In this document: in pieces, positions 33,784 to 42,860 of the stretch
Layout: each line of letters begins with the position of its first letter
How positions within the stretch are numbered: position 1 is the first letter of the stretch
Assembly: GCA_002256115.1 (NCBI GenBank)
Contig: NKIK01000011.1
Location: 47,091-111,090 of the forward strand
Source: Burkholderiales bacterium PBB3
Lineage (GTDB): Bacteria; Pseudomonadota; Gammaproteobacteria; Burkholderiales; Burkholderiaceae_C
Reading direction: 5' to 3'
DNA: 64,000 bases
The notes under the pieces: model-generated
Database searches by the model: none
The model's input: the letters and a program-made list of their open reading frames with translations, nothing else
Told to the model about the DNA's origin: nothing
Position numbers and translations under genes: made by a program

Positions 33784-36700
33784 TCAGCCAGCGCCCCAAG
33801 GAGAGCAGTCTTCAATCGAAGCAATGCGATTCGCTCCAGTCTCGTCAAGATATTGGTAGTTTAGGTAACGCCATGCACGACCAGAGGCATGCAGCAAGTG
33901 GCCTTCTGGCAACCAAGCTGCCGAGGCGCAGTTTGCATGCAAATGGCTGCGTAGCGGCGCACCGGTGGACGCGTTCCACAAGCGCAGCGTGCCATCATCG
34001 CCTGCTGAGGCTAAGGTTTTGCCGTTGGGTGAGAAAGCGAAAGCGTGAACCGAGCCCTCATGCCCCTTGATAACCAGCAACGCCGCACCGGTGGCGGCGT
34101 TCCACAGACGCAGCGTGCCGTCATCTCCTGTTGAGGCCAGGGTTTGGCCGTCGGGTGAAAAAGCGCAAGCGTTAGCCGAGCCTTCAGCCCCCTTTGTGAC
34201 CAGCAGCGCCGCACCGGTGGCGGCGTTCCACAGGCGAAGCGTGCCGTCACTGCCTGTTGAGGCTAACGTTTGGCCGTCGGGGGAAAATGCGAAGCTTATC
34301 GCGGTTCCAATGTGGCTGGCAGAGACGACTGTCGGTATGGCCCCTTGAAGGTTGCTTGGTAACTGGGCTGGCCAGCGCTGCGCGATGTGGGTACTAGATG
34401 AATTTTGAAAATCAGCGCTGTCTATGTCACAGGCGATTAGTTCCAATTGTGCGACTTGTACACCATCCCAGTTCGCGCCACGTAGTGCGCAGGCCCAAAA
34501 CTGAGTCCTACCCAAGGTGCAACCGTCAAAACGAGCGTTTTGCAAATCGAACAGCGGATTGCATAGTTGGCCCAGCGGTTCGACTTGGTGTCCGACAGTC
34601 CAATCAGATAGGTCAAGCCCTCGCAGATCAAATCCAGCTGTCTTGGGTTGGGGCAGTTGATGTGAAAACGCAAATTCAGCGTATGCCAGCTGTAATTGGC
34701 TGGCCATGGGCAGCGCACTCAGCCGCCAATTGCTCAGTTCATTCAGTAGATTGGCACGATCCGGATCAGCCTCTAGCAGTTGCCCTAGAAAGTTGAGGGT
34801 TTCATTACTTACCTGTCCCATCTGCCAGTGAGTTCGTTGATGGTTGCGGACGGCTTCCATCAGGCCTCTGGCCAGAAAGAACTCAAACAATGAGGTGTGG
34901 GCAAACTCAAGGCGGCTTTGCGTGGGGGCGTCCGCCTGGTCGATGCGTTTGAGGAAGGTGGAGTTGCGCAAATCTTCATAGAGTACATCGCGCGGCATGT
35001 TCACATAGCGGCTATGGGGGCCCTTGGCATGCAACCAGCGGTCAAACCAGTCCTCCAGATCACAAGCGCTTGCACCACGTAGTTTGTCGCGTGCAAACCA
35101 GAGCGCCATGTCGGATGCGAGGTCTTCTTTGTCCTCAAGGCGGAGGCTTTGCTTTTGTTTATCGCGAACAAGCCAATCGCGAGCCACTTCGCGGTAGAGC
35201 ACAGCCCCAGTGACGCGCTGCCCCGCATTCAACCAGTCTTGTATCCGGGGGAGAAACTGCTCTATTAGCGTCAGTGTGAAGGGGCGACCTGCCAGTTCGC
35301 GCAGGTTGTGAATGGCGGCAATGTGGCACATCAACACATCTACATCGGTTTGGGGCAGAGCGGCGCTTAGGTATTGGCGAATTTGCTCGTCGTTGAGAGG
35401 GAGCAACTCCAATGCGCGGAAGCGCTCAGGCGTGTTGGGACTGCGGCGCTCGCCTGTTAAATGCTCGTCTTGCTCAGAGAGTGAGCGGAAAAACTGGGTG
35501 CGGCAAGTAACCAACAGTTTGGGCGCAATGGTTTTTGAGTTTTCAAGACCAATCCGCACGCGTGACTCTTCTAGAGTACGCAGTAAGCCCTGGGTAAAGG
35601 TAAGGCCCTCACTCTCGCCAATGCGTGACAGCACTTCGTCGAGGCCGTCAAAGATGACTAGTGCACCTTTGTCTACCGCGTTCAGGACTTCCTGCAAGCT
35701 TGGCAGACGGCCGCCTACCGTTAGCCAGCCGTGGCGAATACATTCGAGCATGGTGCTTTCGCTGATGCTCAGAGGGGGGGTGTCACGGTCTCCAGCATTG
35801 GGTGTGGACGATAACGCCGCTACGTTGACTTTGCGTAGATCAAAGTACACGGCGATAGATACGGCTTGGCCTGCGGCGCGTTCACGGTTCAGCCGGTCAA
35901 CCAAGCGCTGCATGTGGGTGGTCTTGCCCATGCCGGTTTCGCCCAGGAGGGCAAAGAACGGGCGTTCTTTGGGGTCGATCGCCCAGTCGTGTAGGTACTC
36001 CAGGGCAATCACAGTTTGGTTTGCCTGGGTCTGCTCGTTTGCTAGGGCGTCTTTGGGGCGTGGGCCGAGCCCCGCCTGACGTAGCTCGGTTTTGCTACCG
36101 CGCTGATGCTCGGCAAAATGCCCTTGCTTTTTCAGTACATCAAGGTCGTGACTGGGGTTTTCCAGCTCGTCGCAGGGCTCTGTATTTGGTTCGTCGCATT
36201 TTGCGTCTCCCTGTGCTTGGCTTCTTTCATGGGGGGGTGGTAACAACCAACCTGTTTCAACCAATGCTTTAACTACCTCTGCGGCGTTTGCGGCTGCAAG
36301 TTTCTGGTCATTTGTTTTGTGAGGGGTGTTCTTATTGCCATCGGCCCAGTCGCAGATGCCTTTGATCACGATCCAATGGCCCTGCTGGCGTCGCAGGGCT
36401 ACATGCACGCCGGCGCCTTCCATCTCACCACCCACAATGCGGTTTTTGCCGGCTAGTTCGACCAATTGATCGCGGTAGTTCTGATCGTCAATCAACTTGT
36501 CGCCGGTGAGGATGCCACCCCAAATTACATTTGGCCAGGTTCCCTTTGTGGGGCCTATCTTCTTGCGTTGGTCCAAGTTGCGAAGCCAATCAGTTAGCAG
36601 GGCAGAGGCTGGGGGTTGGCCGTCGCGCAGTTCTAATGTTCCTCGGGTGGCTCGGCTCAACTCGTAGGGCACGAGGACTTGGCTGACCAGTACATCACCG

Positions 36701-37386
36701 ATGTGTTGCTTGCTGGGGTCAACACCAAATGCAATACCGCAGGCGATGGTGTAGCGGGGGCTGTAGGCGTTGGCGGCTAGCGTCACACTTTCTTGTGCGT
36801 TCAAGCTGCCCTGTTGGCTGAAGCGGTGCAGTACGCGCATGCCACCGTGCTGGCCCAGGTCATCCACCAAACAATCGCCTTTATTTAGTGTGGCAGGTGG
36901 GGTGCTGCCTGCAAATGAGCGAGTGACGGCGATATGTTCGTGCTCATTGAAGGTGACTATCAGCAGCGTGGGAGTGTCTAGCAATACATGGGCCGTTTGC
37001 CCCGCAATGATCTGGCCTGAGGGAATGCTGCGCAAGCCTTCTAGATCGGCGACAAGGGCAATGGCGGGGCCGAGAAAGCGCAGTTGGCGATTGCCAGCGC
37101 CTTTTTGCTTCTCACCCTCATACTGATAGCCCAGTGTGAGGCCTGCTTTTTCTGCCGCATCCTTCAAGGCACCGAGCAGTTTAGAGAGTTGCGCGCTGGC
37201 CGATTTAGTGGTGGCCAGGGGGAACATCACAGTGTGCAAGGCATCGCTGGTGGCGCTACCTCGCTCGTCCAAAAGGCTGAGCAACTGGCGGGCGGTCGTG
37301 CGCATTGATGGACTCAGGTGCGCTTCGAGCTTTTGCAGCACGTTGTTAACTTCGCTGCGCAGCAAGGGGCGGGTGATATCGCTCAT
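33784..37386 (-). CDS. STAND ATPase: nucleoside-phosphorylase/nucleosidase effector, NACHT, pentapeptide and WD40 repeats
   Basis: 1200 residues. 1-105: unassigned helical part. ~125-382: purine-nucleosidase fold with GGEMEGAG (319-326), whose Glu binds ribose, and IKGICDWADG, whose Asp346 matches the catalytic Asp of MTA/SAH nucleosidase, so the effector looks active. ~475-640: NACHT NTPase with Walker A GETGMGKT (482-489) and Walker B LVIFDGLDE (576-584). ~905-1000: pentapeptide-like repeats (LQNARFDGCTLGRTQF). ~1015-1140: three WD40 units. An AAAGGA ribosome site precedes the ATG. In prokaryotic STAND defence proteins, C-terminal repeats sense phage and the N-terminal effector acts on the cell; PNP-family effectors in Avs, CBASS and Detocs are known to cleave ATP. 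Cytoplasmic; trigger unknown. Confidence 0.9.
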   Translation of the reverse strand: MSDITRPLLRSEVNNVLQKLEAHLSPSMRTTARQLLSLLDERGSATSDALHTVMFPLATTKSASAQLSKLLGALKDAAEKAGLTLGYQYEGEKQKGAGNRQLRFLGPAIALVADLEGLRSIPSGQIIAGQTAHVLLDTPTLLIVTFNEHEHIAVTRSFAGSTPPATLNKGDCLVDDLGQHGGMRVLHRFSQQGSLNAQESVTLAANAYSPRYTIACGIAFGVDPSKQHIGDVLVSQVLVPYELSRATRGTLELRDGQPPASALLTDWLRNLDQRKKIGPTKGTWPNVIWGGILTGDKLIDDQNYRDQLVELAGKNRIVGGEMEGAGVHVALRRQQGHWIVIKGICDWADGNKNTPHKTNDQKLAAANAAEVVKALVETGWLLPPPHERSQAQGDAKCDEPNTEPCDELENPSHDLDVLKKQGHFAEHQRGSKTELRQAGLGPRPKDALANEQTQANQTVIALEYLHDWAIDPKERPFFALLGETGMGKTTHMQRLVDRLNRERAAGQAVSIAVYFDLRKVNVAALSSTPNAGDRDTPPLSISESTMLECIRHGWLTVGGRLPSLQEVLNAVDKGALVIFDGLDEVLSRIGESEGLTFTQGLLRTLEESRVRIGLENSKTIAPKLLVTCRTQFFRSLSEQDEHLTGERRSPNTPERFRALELLPLNDEQIRQYLSAALPQTDVDVLMCHIAAIHNLRELAGRPFTLTLIEQFLPRIQDWLNAGQRVTGAVLYREVARDWLVRDKQKQSLRLEDKEDLASDMALWFARDKLRGASACDLEDWFDRWLHAKGPHSRYVNMPRDVLYEDLRNSTFLKRIDQADAPTQSRLEFAHTSLFEFFLARGLMEAVRNHQRTHWQMGQVSNETLNFLGQLLEADPDRANLLNELSNWRLSALPMASQLQLAYAEFAFSHQLPQPKTAGFDLRGLDLSDWTVGHQVEPLGQLCNPLFDLQNARFDGCTLGRTQFWACALRGANWDGVQVAQLELIACDIDSADFQNSSSTHIAQRWPAQLPSNLQGAIPTVVSASHIGTAISFAFSPDGQTLASTGSDGTLRLWNAATGAALLVTKGAEGSANACAFSPDGQTLASTGDDGTLRLWNAATGAALLVIKGHEGSVHAFAFSPNGKTLASAGDDGTLRLWNASTGAPLRSHLHANCASAAWLPEGHLLHASGRAWRYLNYQYLDETGANRIASIEDCSPWGAG
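33959..34336 (-). repeat. Three near-identical 126-bp WD40-coding repeats
   Basis: Tandem units begin at 33959, 34085 and 34211 (exact 126-bp period, 42 codons), each carrying a copy of FSPDGQTLAS, DGTLRLWNA and TGAALL. The high DNA similarity, including at third positions, indicates recent duplication inside the sensor domain. Confidence 0.9.
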
Positions 37387-37868
37387 GACTTGTCCTTTGA
37401 ACGGTGTTTGAGCTCAGCGGTTGTTTCGGTTGTATTGATTCTAAATTGAAGTTGCTGGTGTTTGGTTGTTTTGGTTGTAATGAAGGTGGATTGAATATGT
37501 AGATGCCTTCACACTGATCAACGGCGTGTTTGAAGAGGTGGCGGGCGATCTTCGGACTCGGAAGCACGCACTCGCCAAGGGCGGGTCACTGCAAAGTTTC
37601 CCTTTCAACTATTTACCAGTCAGGATCGCTCTGTGTCGCATAACCGCTTGAGCACTTAGCAGCAGTTGGATTTCCCACGAACCCTAGATCGCATCAACTA
37701 CAAGGATTCGTCATAGCGCGCTAGCCGATCAGTTAAATGCCAAATCAGCCGCTTAGCCCATGGATAGTGCGGGAGAAGCTTCTTTTTTGATAGCAGATTG
37801 TTGATAACAAGCTGTGGTAAGGGATATAGCGTTGCAGGGCAACGGCCCTTGGCCCCGAGTCTTGCCCC
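37387..37868. other. Intergenic region upstream of the STAND gene
   Basis: About 480 bp without a credible gene. It holds the STAND gene leader and probably its promoter (AT-rich, 37400-37500) and repeat copy 6. The start and end of nearby frames do not look coding. No RNA gene recognised. Confidence 0.5.
37740..37795 (+). repeat. 56-bp dispersed repeat, copy 6
   Basis: CATGGATAGTGCGGGAGAAG then CTTCTTTTTTGATAGCA; the same AGAAGCTTCT variant as copy 5. Copies 5 and 6 flank the STAND gene as direct repeats about 4.2 kb apart. Confidence 0.9.
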
Positions 37869-38171
37869 CTATCGCGGCATCAACGTCCCGCAACTCCAGC
37901 ATTCCCCAAACCCACCCGACACCAGCTCACCGCATTGGCAAACCCATTCATGCTGGGGCACGTGTTGCAGGTGAAAGAGCATTTCGCGGGCTCTAAGCTC
38001 CTGGCTCGCATGCTTGATCCACACCTCTGGCAGGCATTGGTCCAGGGGCAGTTCGCCTGACGCACCACTCAAAAATTGACGCTGGACATTGGCCTCGATC
38101 CCGTCTGCCGTGAGCGCGTCGGCCCACAGTGTTGCAAAGAGAAGGTTGGGTGCTTGGGTTAACTTCAGCAT
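37869..38171 (-). CDS. DUF2007-type protein with C-terminal zinc-ribbon-like motif
   Basis: 100 residues. The N-terminal part (LLFATLWADALTADGIEANV then LPLDQCLPEVWIKHAS) matches the small DUF2007 fold, a putative signalling domain of unknown ligand. The C-terminus has CQCGELVSGGFGECWSCG, four Cys spaced like a zinc ribbon. Divergent from the MBL gene. Confidence 0.75.
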   Translation of the reverse strand: MLKLTQAPNLLFATLWADALTADGIEANVQRQFLSGASGELPLDQCLPEVWIKHASQELRAREMLFHLQHVPQHEWVCQCGELVSGGFGECWSCGTLMPR

Positions 38172-38260
38172 GGGCTGAGCATAGTGCGTATCTACCGTTT
38201 AGGAAGATGTCGCGGCCAGGGCTACCGGATATAGTTTCTCGGCACCCACACCCAAAAACG

Positions 38261-38890
38261 ATGATTACTGAAATTTACCCTTCGCTATACCTGTTGCGCG
38301 ATGCATTGCCAGCCGAGCCTGCTCAGTTCGTCTATCTGTTGCGCCATCCGGCAGGCGTGGTCATCTTCGGCACGAAGGCCGACCTCTCCGCGCACTATGC
38401 CGAGATACGCGCACTGGGGAAAATCACACACGTGTTGCTGGGTGATCGCCACCATGCCACCAAGTACACCGCGCAGTTGGCCGCGCATTTTGAAGTACCG
38501 ATGAGCGCTAGCCAGGTGGAGGCCTCGGCGTTGAAGGGGATGACCGTCGGCGCGATTGTGCCGTTCCGGCGGACGCAGATTTTGCCGGGCCTTGAGGCAA
38601 TCCCGACCCCAGGTCATACGCCCGGTGCCTTGTCGTATTTGTGGACCCATGGAGGTCGGCGTTTTTTGTTTGTTGGCGACACCATCGTACCGGTCGATGG
38701 GGAGTGGCAATATTGGGTCAGTAAGGCGAACCTGAGCGTCATGCGCGAATCCATGCGGCTGCTGGCGACGCTGGACGCGGATGTGATTCTTTCGAATTCG
38801 TTTGCTGCGACGCCTACGGCATGGGTCGAGGTCAGCCCATCCGCCAGGGTTCAACTGTTCGCTGATCTGGACAGGCGTTTGGTGCCCTAG
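38261..38890 (+). CDS. MBL-fold hydrolase-like protein with altered metal site
   Basis: 209 residues from the ATG at 38261; the frame is open further upstream but that part overlaps the divergent gene and is not protein-like. The fold is metallo-beta-lactamase-like: IPTPGHTPGALSYL and FVGDTIVPVDGEW supply the later His and Asp ligands. The usual HxHxDH motif is replaced by LLGDRHHATKY, so the first metal site is incomplete. Either a mononuclear enzyme or a non-hydrolytic relative. Followed after a short gap by repeat copy 7. Confidence 0.75.
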   Translation: MITEIYPSLYLLRDALPAEPAQFVYLLRHPAGVVIFGTKADLSAHYAEIRALGKITHVLLGDRHHATKYTAQLAAHFEVPMSASQVEASALKGMTVGAIVPFRRTQILPGLEAIPTPGHTPGALSYLWTHGGRRFLFVGDTIVPVDGEWQYWVSKANLSVMRESMRLLATLDADVILSNSFAATPTAWVEVSPSARVQLFADLDRRLVP

Positions 38891-38912
38891 CAGCTGCGGG
38901 GCCCATTCAGAG

Positions 38913-38968
38913 TCAAATCGGCCATTCAGGCCGTGGATAGTGCGGGAGTAGCTCCTAATTGGATAGCA
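38913..38968 (+). repeat. 56-bp dispersed repeat, copy 7
   Basis: TCAAAT start, GTGGATAGTGCGGGAGTAGC core and TCCTAATTGGATAGCA end. Between convergent genes. Confidence 0.88.
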
Positions 38969-38989
38969 AATCTCCAGAATGCAGTGCCA

Positions 38990-39499
38990 TTACTTTGCAA
39001 CTGCAATGGTCGTCGGCAAGAACCGTACAGGTAGATTCGACTGTGGCACCCAGACAAAATCAAACAGTGGCACAAAGTCAAAAGTGCATGCCGCACCAGT
39101 AGGTGATGTGCTGCGCAGTTGTGACTCCACTGTCAATTCGCCGCTAACTTCCAACACCCGTGTCACGCGCAACTCAGCGCAGGCGCTACCACCGGGCTTT
39201 GAAACCCCCAATAGCATTTCCTTTGAAAAGTCCAAGCTTGGTGGTTCGCCAAAGGGTCGTCCTGAATACTCACGACCAACCCACGCTGTCCGCAGTTGTG
39301 TGGTGTTCTGAATGATGTAAGTCGCTTGTGGCCAAAACTCGTCCCAGCCGCCAGTTGGGCGCGCGTTGGGCAAATAGCTATAAGGCCGCAAGAAGCTTGT
39401 CGCGTCGATGGGGATGGATGCACTGCCGCCGCAAGAGACAAGTGTGGCCAACAACGCGCTGAGTACAAGGGCCGCGCCGGTAGGCTGTCCCACTGTCAA
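38990..39499 (-). CDS. Putative lipoprotein, PrcB_C-like domain
   Basis: Lipoprotein signal (GAALVLSALLATLVSC, lipobox LVSC) then GGSASIPID. The start is TTG at 39499 (overlapping the VOC gene stop) or GTG at 39493, which gives a more compact signal peptide. The middle (PPSLDFSKEMLLGVSKPGGS; ELRVTRVLEVSGEL) resembles the PrcB C-terminal domain family: a protein-binding beta fold without enzymatic residues. Downstream of, and overlapping, the VOC gene. Confidence 0.65.
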   Translation of the reverse strand: MTVGQPTGAALVLSALLATLVSCGGSASIPIDATSFLRPYSYLPNARPTGGWDEFWPQATYIIQNTTQLRTAWVGREYSGRPFGEPPSLDFSKEMLLGVSKPGGSACAELRVTRVLEVSGELTVESQLRSTSPTGAACTFDFVPLFDFVWVPQSNLPVRFLPTTIAVAK

Positions 39500-40203
39500 A
39501 TCCCCAAACTCTGCAACTTCACCTCTCCCTTAGGCGTCTTCAGCGTAGCCGTGATATTCGCTTCGCCCGTTTCTAGCGTCACCCCACCCAAACCCACCGC
39601 CTCATACGCCGCCTGCAGCTTGGCGGCGTGGGGGTGGGTGATTGCCACGCTTTGCAGGCTCACGCCTGAGCGCGGCAGGCTGTTGCGTGGGTGCAGGCGC
39701 AGCGGCTCGGCATCGCCCGCCTTGCCCCATTGGATGAGTGAGGGCAGCGCGCCCTCAAACAGGCGCTGGCCGTCGTCGCGCACGGTGATTTGCCAGTGCA
39801 GCACGCCTTTGCGCGAATGGCGGCTGGCGGGCAGGGCGGGGCCACGGTCTATGCCTAAGGCTTTCAGTGCAAGGCGGGCGGCCAGCAGTTCATCGGTACT
39901 GGCTACCAAGTGCACCAGGCGTGGCTCTTGGGCTACGGCGGCGCGCAGGGCGGGGCTGTCCATGTCAAACCAGCGTTTGGCGTTGGGGTTGGCGGGGCCT
40001 TTGGCACCGGGGTTGATGGCGATGATTTCAAAATAGGCCAGCGGGTAGGCCGGTGTGGCTATTTTGAACAGGCGGTTGTGGGTGCCGAAGTGGGCGTGTT
40101 CGCCGCCGGGGGCCGGGGTAATGCCCAGCGTGGCCTCGCACCATTGCACGCCCTGCTCTAGGGTGTGGGCTACGACGACTAAGTGATCCAGTGTGGTTTT
40201 CAT
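39496..40203 (-). CDS. VOC/glyoxalase-like domain protein
   Basis: 235 residues from the ATG at 40203. The opening MKTTLDHLVVVAHTLEQGV and HFGTHNRLFKIATPAYPL match the N-terminal half of the VOC superfamily (glyoxalase-like), with His in LDHLVV as probable metal ligand; the second half carries GVLHWQITVRDDG. Substrate unknown. The TGA overlaps the start of the lipoprotein gene. Confidence 0.8.
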   Translation of the reverse strand: MKTTLDHLVVVAHTLEQGVQWCEATLGITPAPGGEHAHFGTHNRLFKIATPAYPLAYFEIIAINPGAKGPANPNAKRWFDMDSPALRAAVAQEPRLVHLVASTDELLAARLALKALGIDRGPALPASRHSRKGVLHWQITVRDDGQRLFEGALPSLIQWGKAGDAEPLRLHPRNSLPRSGVSLQSVAITHPHAAKLQAAYEAVGLGGVTLETGEANITATLKTPKGEVKLQSLGI

Positions 40204-40321
40204 CACTGCACGATACCACCGTGCAACAAAGAGCAACACTGCGCATTGGGTGTGCCATCGCACATACAAGTGGCTCGCATAGGCGCAATCTCTGGCTATC
40301 AAAAACCTCGGAGAAACCACC

Positions 40322-41431
40322 ATGTCGCATTCCTTCAAAAAAACCGTGCTCGCCATAACGGCCCTTGTGGCCTTCCCTCTGGCGGCCATGGCCCAAGTCA
40401 CCTTTTACGAGAACGAGGGCTTTTCTGGCCAAACCTACACCACCACGCGCACCGTCGAAGATTTTGCGCGGGTCGGCTTCAATGACCGCGCATCGTCGGT
40501 GATCGTGACATCCAGCCGCTGGGAGGTGTGCGAAGGCACGGCTTACCGTGACCGCTGCGTGGTGTTGCGCCCAGGGCGCTACCCCTCTTTGGCAGCCATG
40601 GGGCTGAATGACCGGGTATCGTCCATACGCGCCCTGGGGGCCAATGCCCGCATCAACGATGACCGCTTTGCCCCGCTGCCCCCAGCCCCCAGCGTGGTGC
40701 TTTATGAAAACCCGGACTTCAGTGGCCGCAGCTTCACGGCAGACAAATCCATTGCCGACATGGGGCGCTACGGTTTCAACGACCGCGCATCGTCAGCGAT
40801 TGTGATTGGCGATATGTGGGAAGCCTGTGAAGACAACAGCTTCCGCGGACAGTGCCGCATCTTGCGCCAGGGCCGCTACCCCAATTTAGCTGCCATGGGC
40901 ATGCAAGACCGTATTTCATCGGTACGCCAAATGGGCCTGCAAGCCCAGGTGGATGACTCGCGCTTTGCGCCTGTACCCGCCGCCGTATACGACAGCCGCC
41001 GCCGGGGTGAAGAGCGCCTGTTCACGGCCGATGTGACCAATGTTCGTGCCGTGTTGGGCACCCCGGCACAGCGCTGCTGGATGGAGCGTGAAGAAGTCCC
41101 ATCCTCGCAAAACCAGCCCAATGTGGGTGGCGCGATTGTGGGTGGATTGCTGGGCGGCATCTTGGGGCACCAAGTGGGTGGCGGGGTCGGTAAAGACTTG
41201 GCCACCGTGGGCGGTGTCGTAGCCGGTGCCGCCATTGGCTCACGCGCAGGTAGCAACAACTCCGCACCGAGCACGCGTGATGTACAACGTTGCGAAAACC
41301 AACCCGCCAACGCGCGCCCCGCGTATTGGGATGTAACCTACAACTTCCGTGGTCAGGAACACCAAGTGCAGATGACGAGCGCACCCGGTGCCACCATCAC
41401 CGTGAACGCCCAAGGCGAGCCACGTACTTAA
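40322..41431 (+). CDS. Secreted beta/gamma-crystallin-domain protein with glycine zipper
   Basis: 369 residues. Signal peptide to AAMAQ; two beta/gamma-crystallin domains at ~26-105 and ~126-205, each with the Greek-key opening (VTFYENEGFSGQTY; VVLYENPDFSGRSF) and paired FNDRASS motifs. The C-terminal part has a glycine zipper (IVGGLLGGILGHQVGGGVG; GVVAGAAIGSRAG), a membrane-insertion-like element of OmpA-related lipoproteins, and ends QVQMTSAPGATITVN. Crystallin folds bind calcium; whether the motif is intact I cannot say. GGAG ribosome site present. Confidence 0.85.
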   Translation: MSHSFKKTVLAITALVAFPLAAMAQVTFYENEGFSGQTYTTTRTVEDFARVGFNDRASSVIVTSSRWEVCEGTAYRDRCVVLRPGRYPSLAAMGLNDRVSSIRALGANARINDDRFAPLPPAPSVVLYENPDFSGRSFTADKSIADMGRYGFNDRASSAIVIGDMWEACEDNSFRGQCRILRQGRYPNLAAMGMQDRISSVRQMGLQAQVDDSRFAPVPAAVYDSRRRGEERLFTADVTNVRAVLGTPAQRCWMEREEVPSSQNQPNVGGAIVGGLLGGILGHQVGGGVGKDLATVGGVVAGAAIGSRAGSNNSAPSTRDVQRCENQPANARPAYWDVTYNFRGQEHQVQMTSAPGATITVNAQGEPRT

Positions 41432-41477
41432 ACCACGTACTCAAACTAGCCAAGTAAGCCAAGCACTCGGAGCAGAT

Positions 41478-42860
41478 ATGGACCGCTGGACTGTAGTTGC
41501 TCTGCTTGGCATGCTGTTGCTGCTGTTAACCGGCTGTGCCTCTTTGCCCAACCTGGGGCCAACGGACACGCTGGTGCCCGCAGCGGTGATGGCAACTGGC
41601 CCCACGGTGACTGGCTCCAAGGGGCTGGTAGCCCCCCGCGCCAGCCGCACCTTGCTCAACCAGCGCTGGAAAAACTCCTACGCAGACCTGTCCGCTTTGG
41701 CCCGCGTAGAAGAGGTCATTACCAGCGAGCCCCTGATTGCGGGCAACAAGCTCACGCTGTTGTACGACGGCCCCCAGACCATGGCGGCCATGATGGAGTC
41801 CATGCGCGGCGCGCGCGACCACATCAATCTAGAGACCTATATTTTTGATGACGACGCGGTGGGCGAACAGATTGCCCAGGTGTTGATGGACAAGAGCCGC
41901 GAGGGTGTGAAGGTGCATGTGATGTACGACTCCATTGGCACCATCAATACCCCCGCTACATTTTTTGAAAAATTGCAGGCCGCTGGCATCACGCTGCTGG
42001 AGTTCAACCCGGTCAATCCCATCAAACGGCTGGGCCTGTGGGAGCTCAATAGCCGCGACCACCGCAAGATACTGGTGGTGGATGGCGCGGTGGCTTATAC
42101 GGGCGGCATCAATATCAGCAGCACCTATGCCAATAGCTCGCTGTTCCGGTCCAAATCGCGCCGGGATGGCAAGTTGGGCTGGCGCGACACGCATGTCAAG
42201 GTGGAAGGGCCGGCCGTAGCCGCCTTGCAGATTGAGTTTTTACGCAATTGGGCGGGCCAACAGGCTCCTGATTTGGCCGATGCCAATTTCTTTCCGCCTT
42301 TGCAGCCCCAGGGCGACACGCTGGTGCGCGTGCTGGCCAGTGCGCCCGATGGTGAGCAGGAGATTTACAAGTCTTACCTGCTGGCCATTCGCGCCGCACA
42401 AAAGTCTATCCACATCACCTGCGCCTATTTCGTGCCCGACCCCCAAATTCTGCAGGCGCTGATGGACGCAGCCCGCCGCGGCGTGGATGTGAAGCTGGTG
42501 TTGGCAGGCGTGCAAGAGAGCGGCCTGGCCTATTTTGCGGGGCATAGTTTTTACGAAGAAATGCTGGCCAGCGGCATCCAATTGTTTCAGCTGCAACTCT
42601 CGGTGTTGCATGCCAAAACGGCGGTGGTGGATGGTTTATGGTCCACCGTGGGCTCGGCCAATATCGACAGGCGCAGCTTCTTGCACAACTACGAACTCAA
42701 TGTGATGGTTTACGACAAAGCCATGGGCACCGCCATGGAAGACGCCTTCACCGAGGATCTGCGGCTTTCTAAAAAGGTGACCGCAGCCGACTGGGCCGAG
42801 CGCCCGGCGCTGCAGCGTGTCAAAGAATGGCTGTCCAGCCGATTGGAGTACTGGCTTTGA
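41478..42860 (+). CDS. Cardiolipin-synthase-like PLD lipoprotein
   Basis: 460 residues. Lipobox LTGC after a short hydrophobic signal. Two PLD active-site motifs: HRKILVVDGAVAYTGG (near 195) and HAKTAVVDGLWSTVGSANID (near 380), arranged as in ClsB/ClsC. These enzymes join phosphatidyl groups to make cardiolipin; membrane-anchored. Its TGA overlaps the ATG of the START-like gene (TGATG). Lipoprotein anchoring suggests a periplasmic face. GGAG ribosome site 6 bp before the ATG. Confidence 0.88.
   Translation: MDRWTVVALLGMLLLLLTGCASLPNLGPTDTLVPAAVMATGPTVTGSKGLVAPRASRTLLNQRWKNSYADLSALARVEEVITSEPLIAGNKLTLLYDGPQTMAAMMESMRGARDHINLETYIFDDDAVGEQIAQVLMDKSREGVKVHVMYDSIGTINTPATFFEKLQAAGITLLEFNPVNPIKRLGLWELNSRDHRKILVVDGAVAYTGGINISSTYANSSLFRSKSRRDGKLGWRDTHVKVEGPAVAALQIEFLRNWAGQQAPDLADANFFPPLQPQGDTLVRVLASAPDGEQEIYKSYLLAIRAAQKSIHITCAYFVPDPQILQALMDAARRGVDVKLVLAGVQESGLAYFAGHSFYEEMLASGIQLFQLQLSVLHAKTAVVDGLWSTVGSANIDRRSFLHNYELNVMVYDKAMGTAMEDAFTEDLRLSKKVTAADWAERPALQRVKEWLSSRLEYWL

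Noticed and set aside
33959..34336. CRISPR-like array
   Set aside because: The 126-bp units are contiguous, in frame and encode WD40 repeats; there are no spacers.
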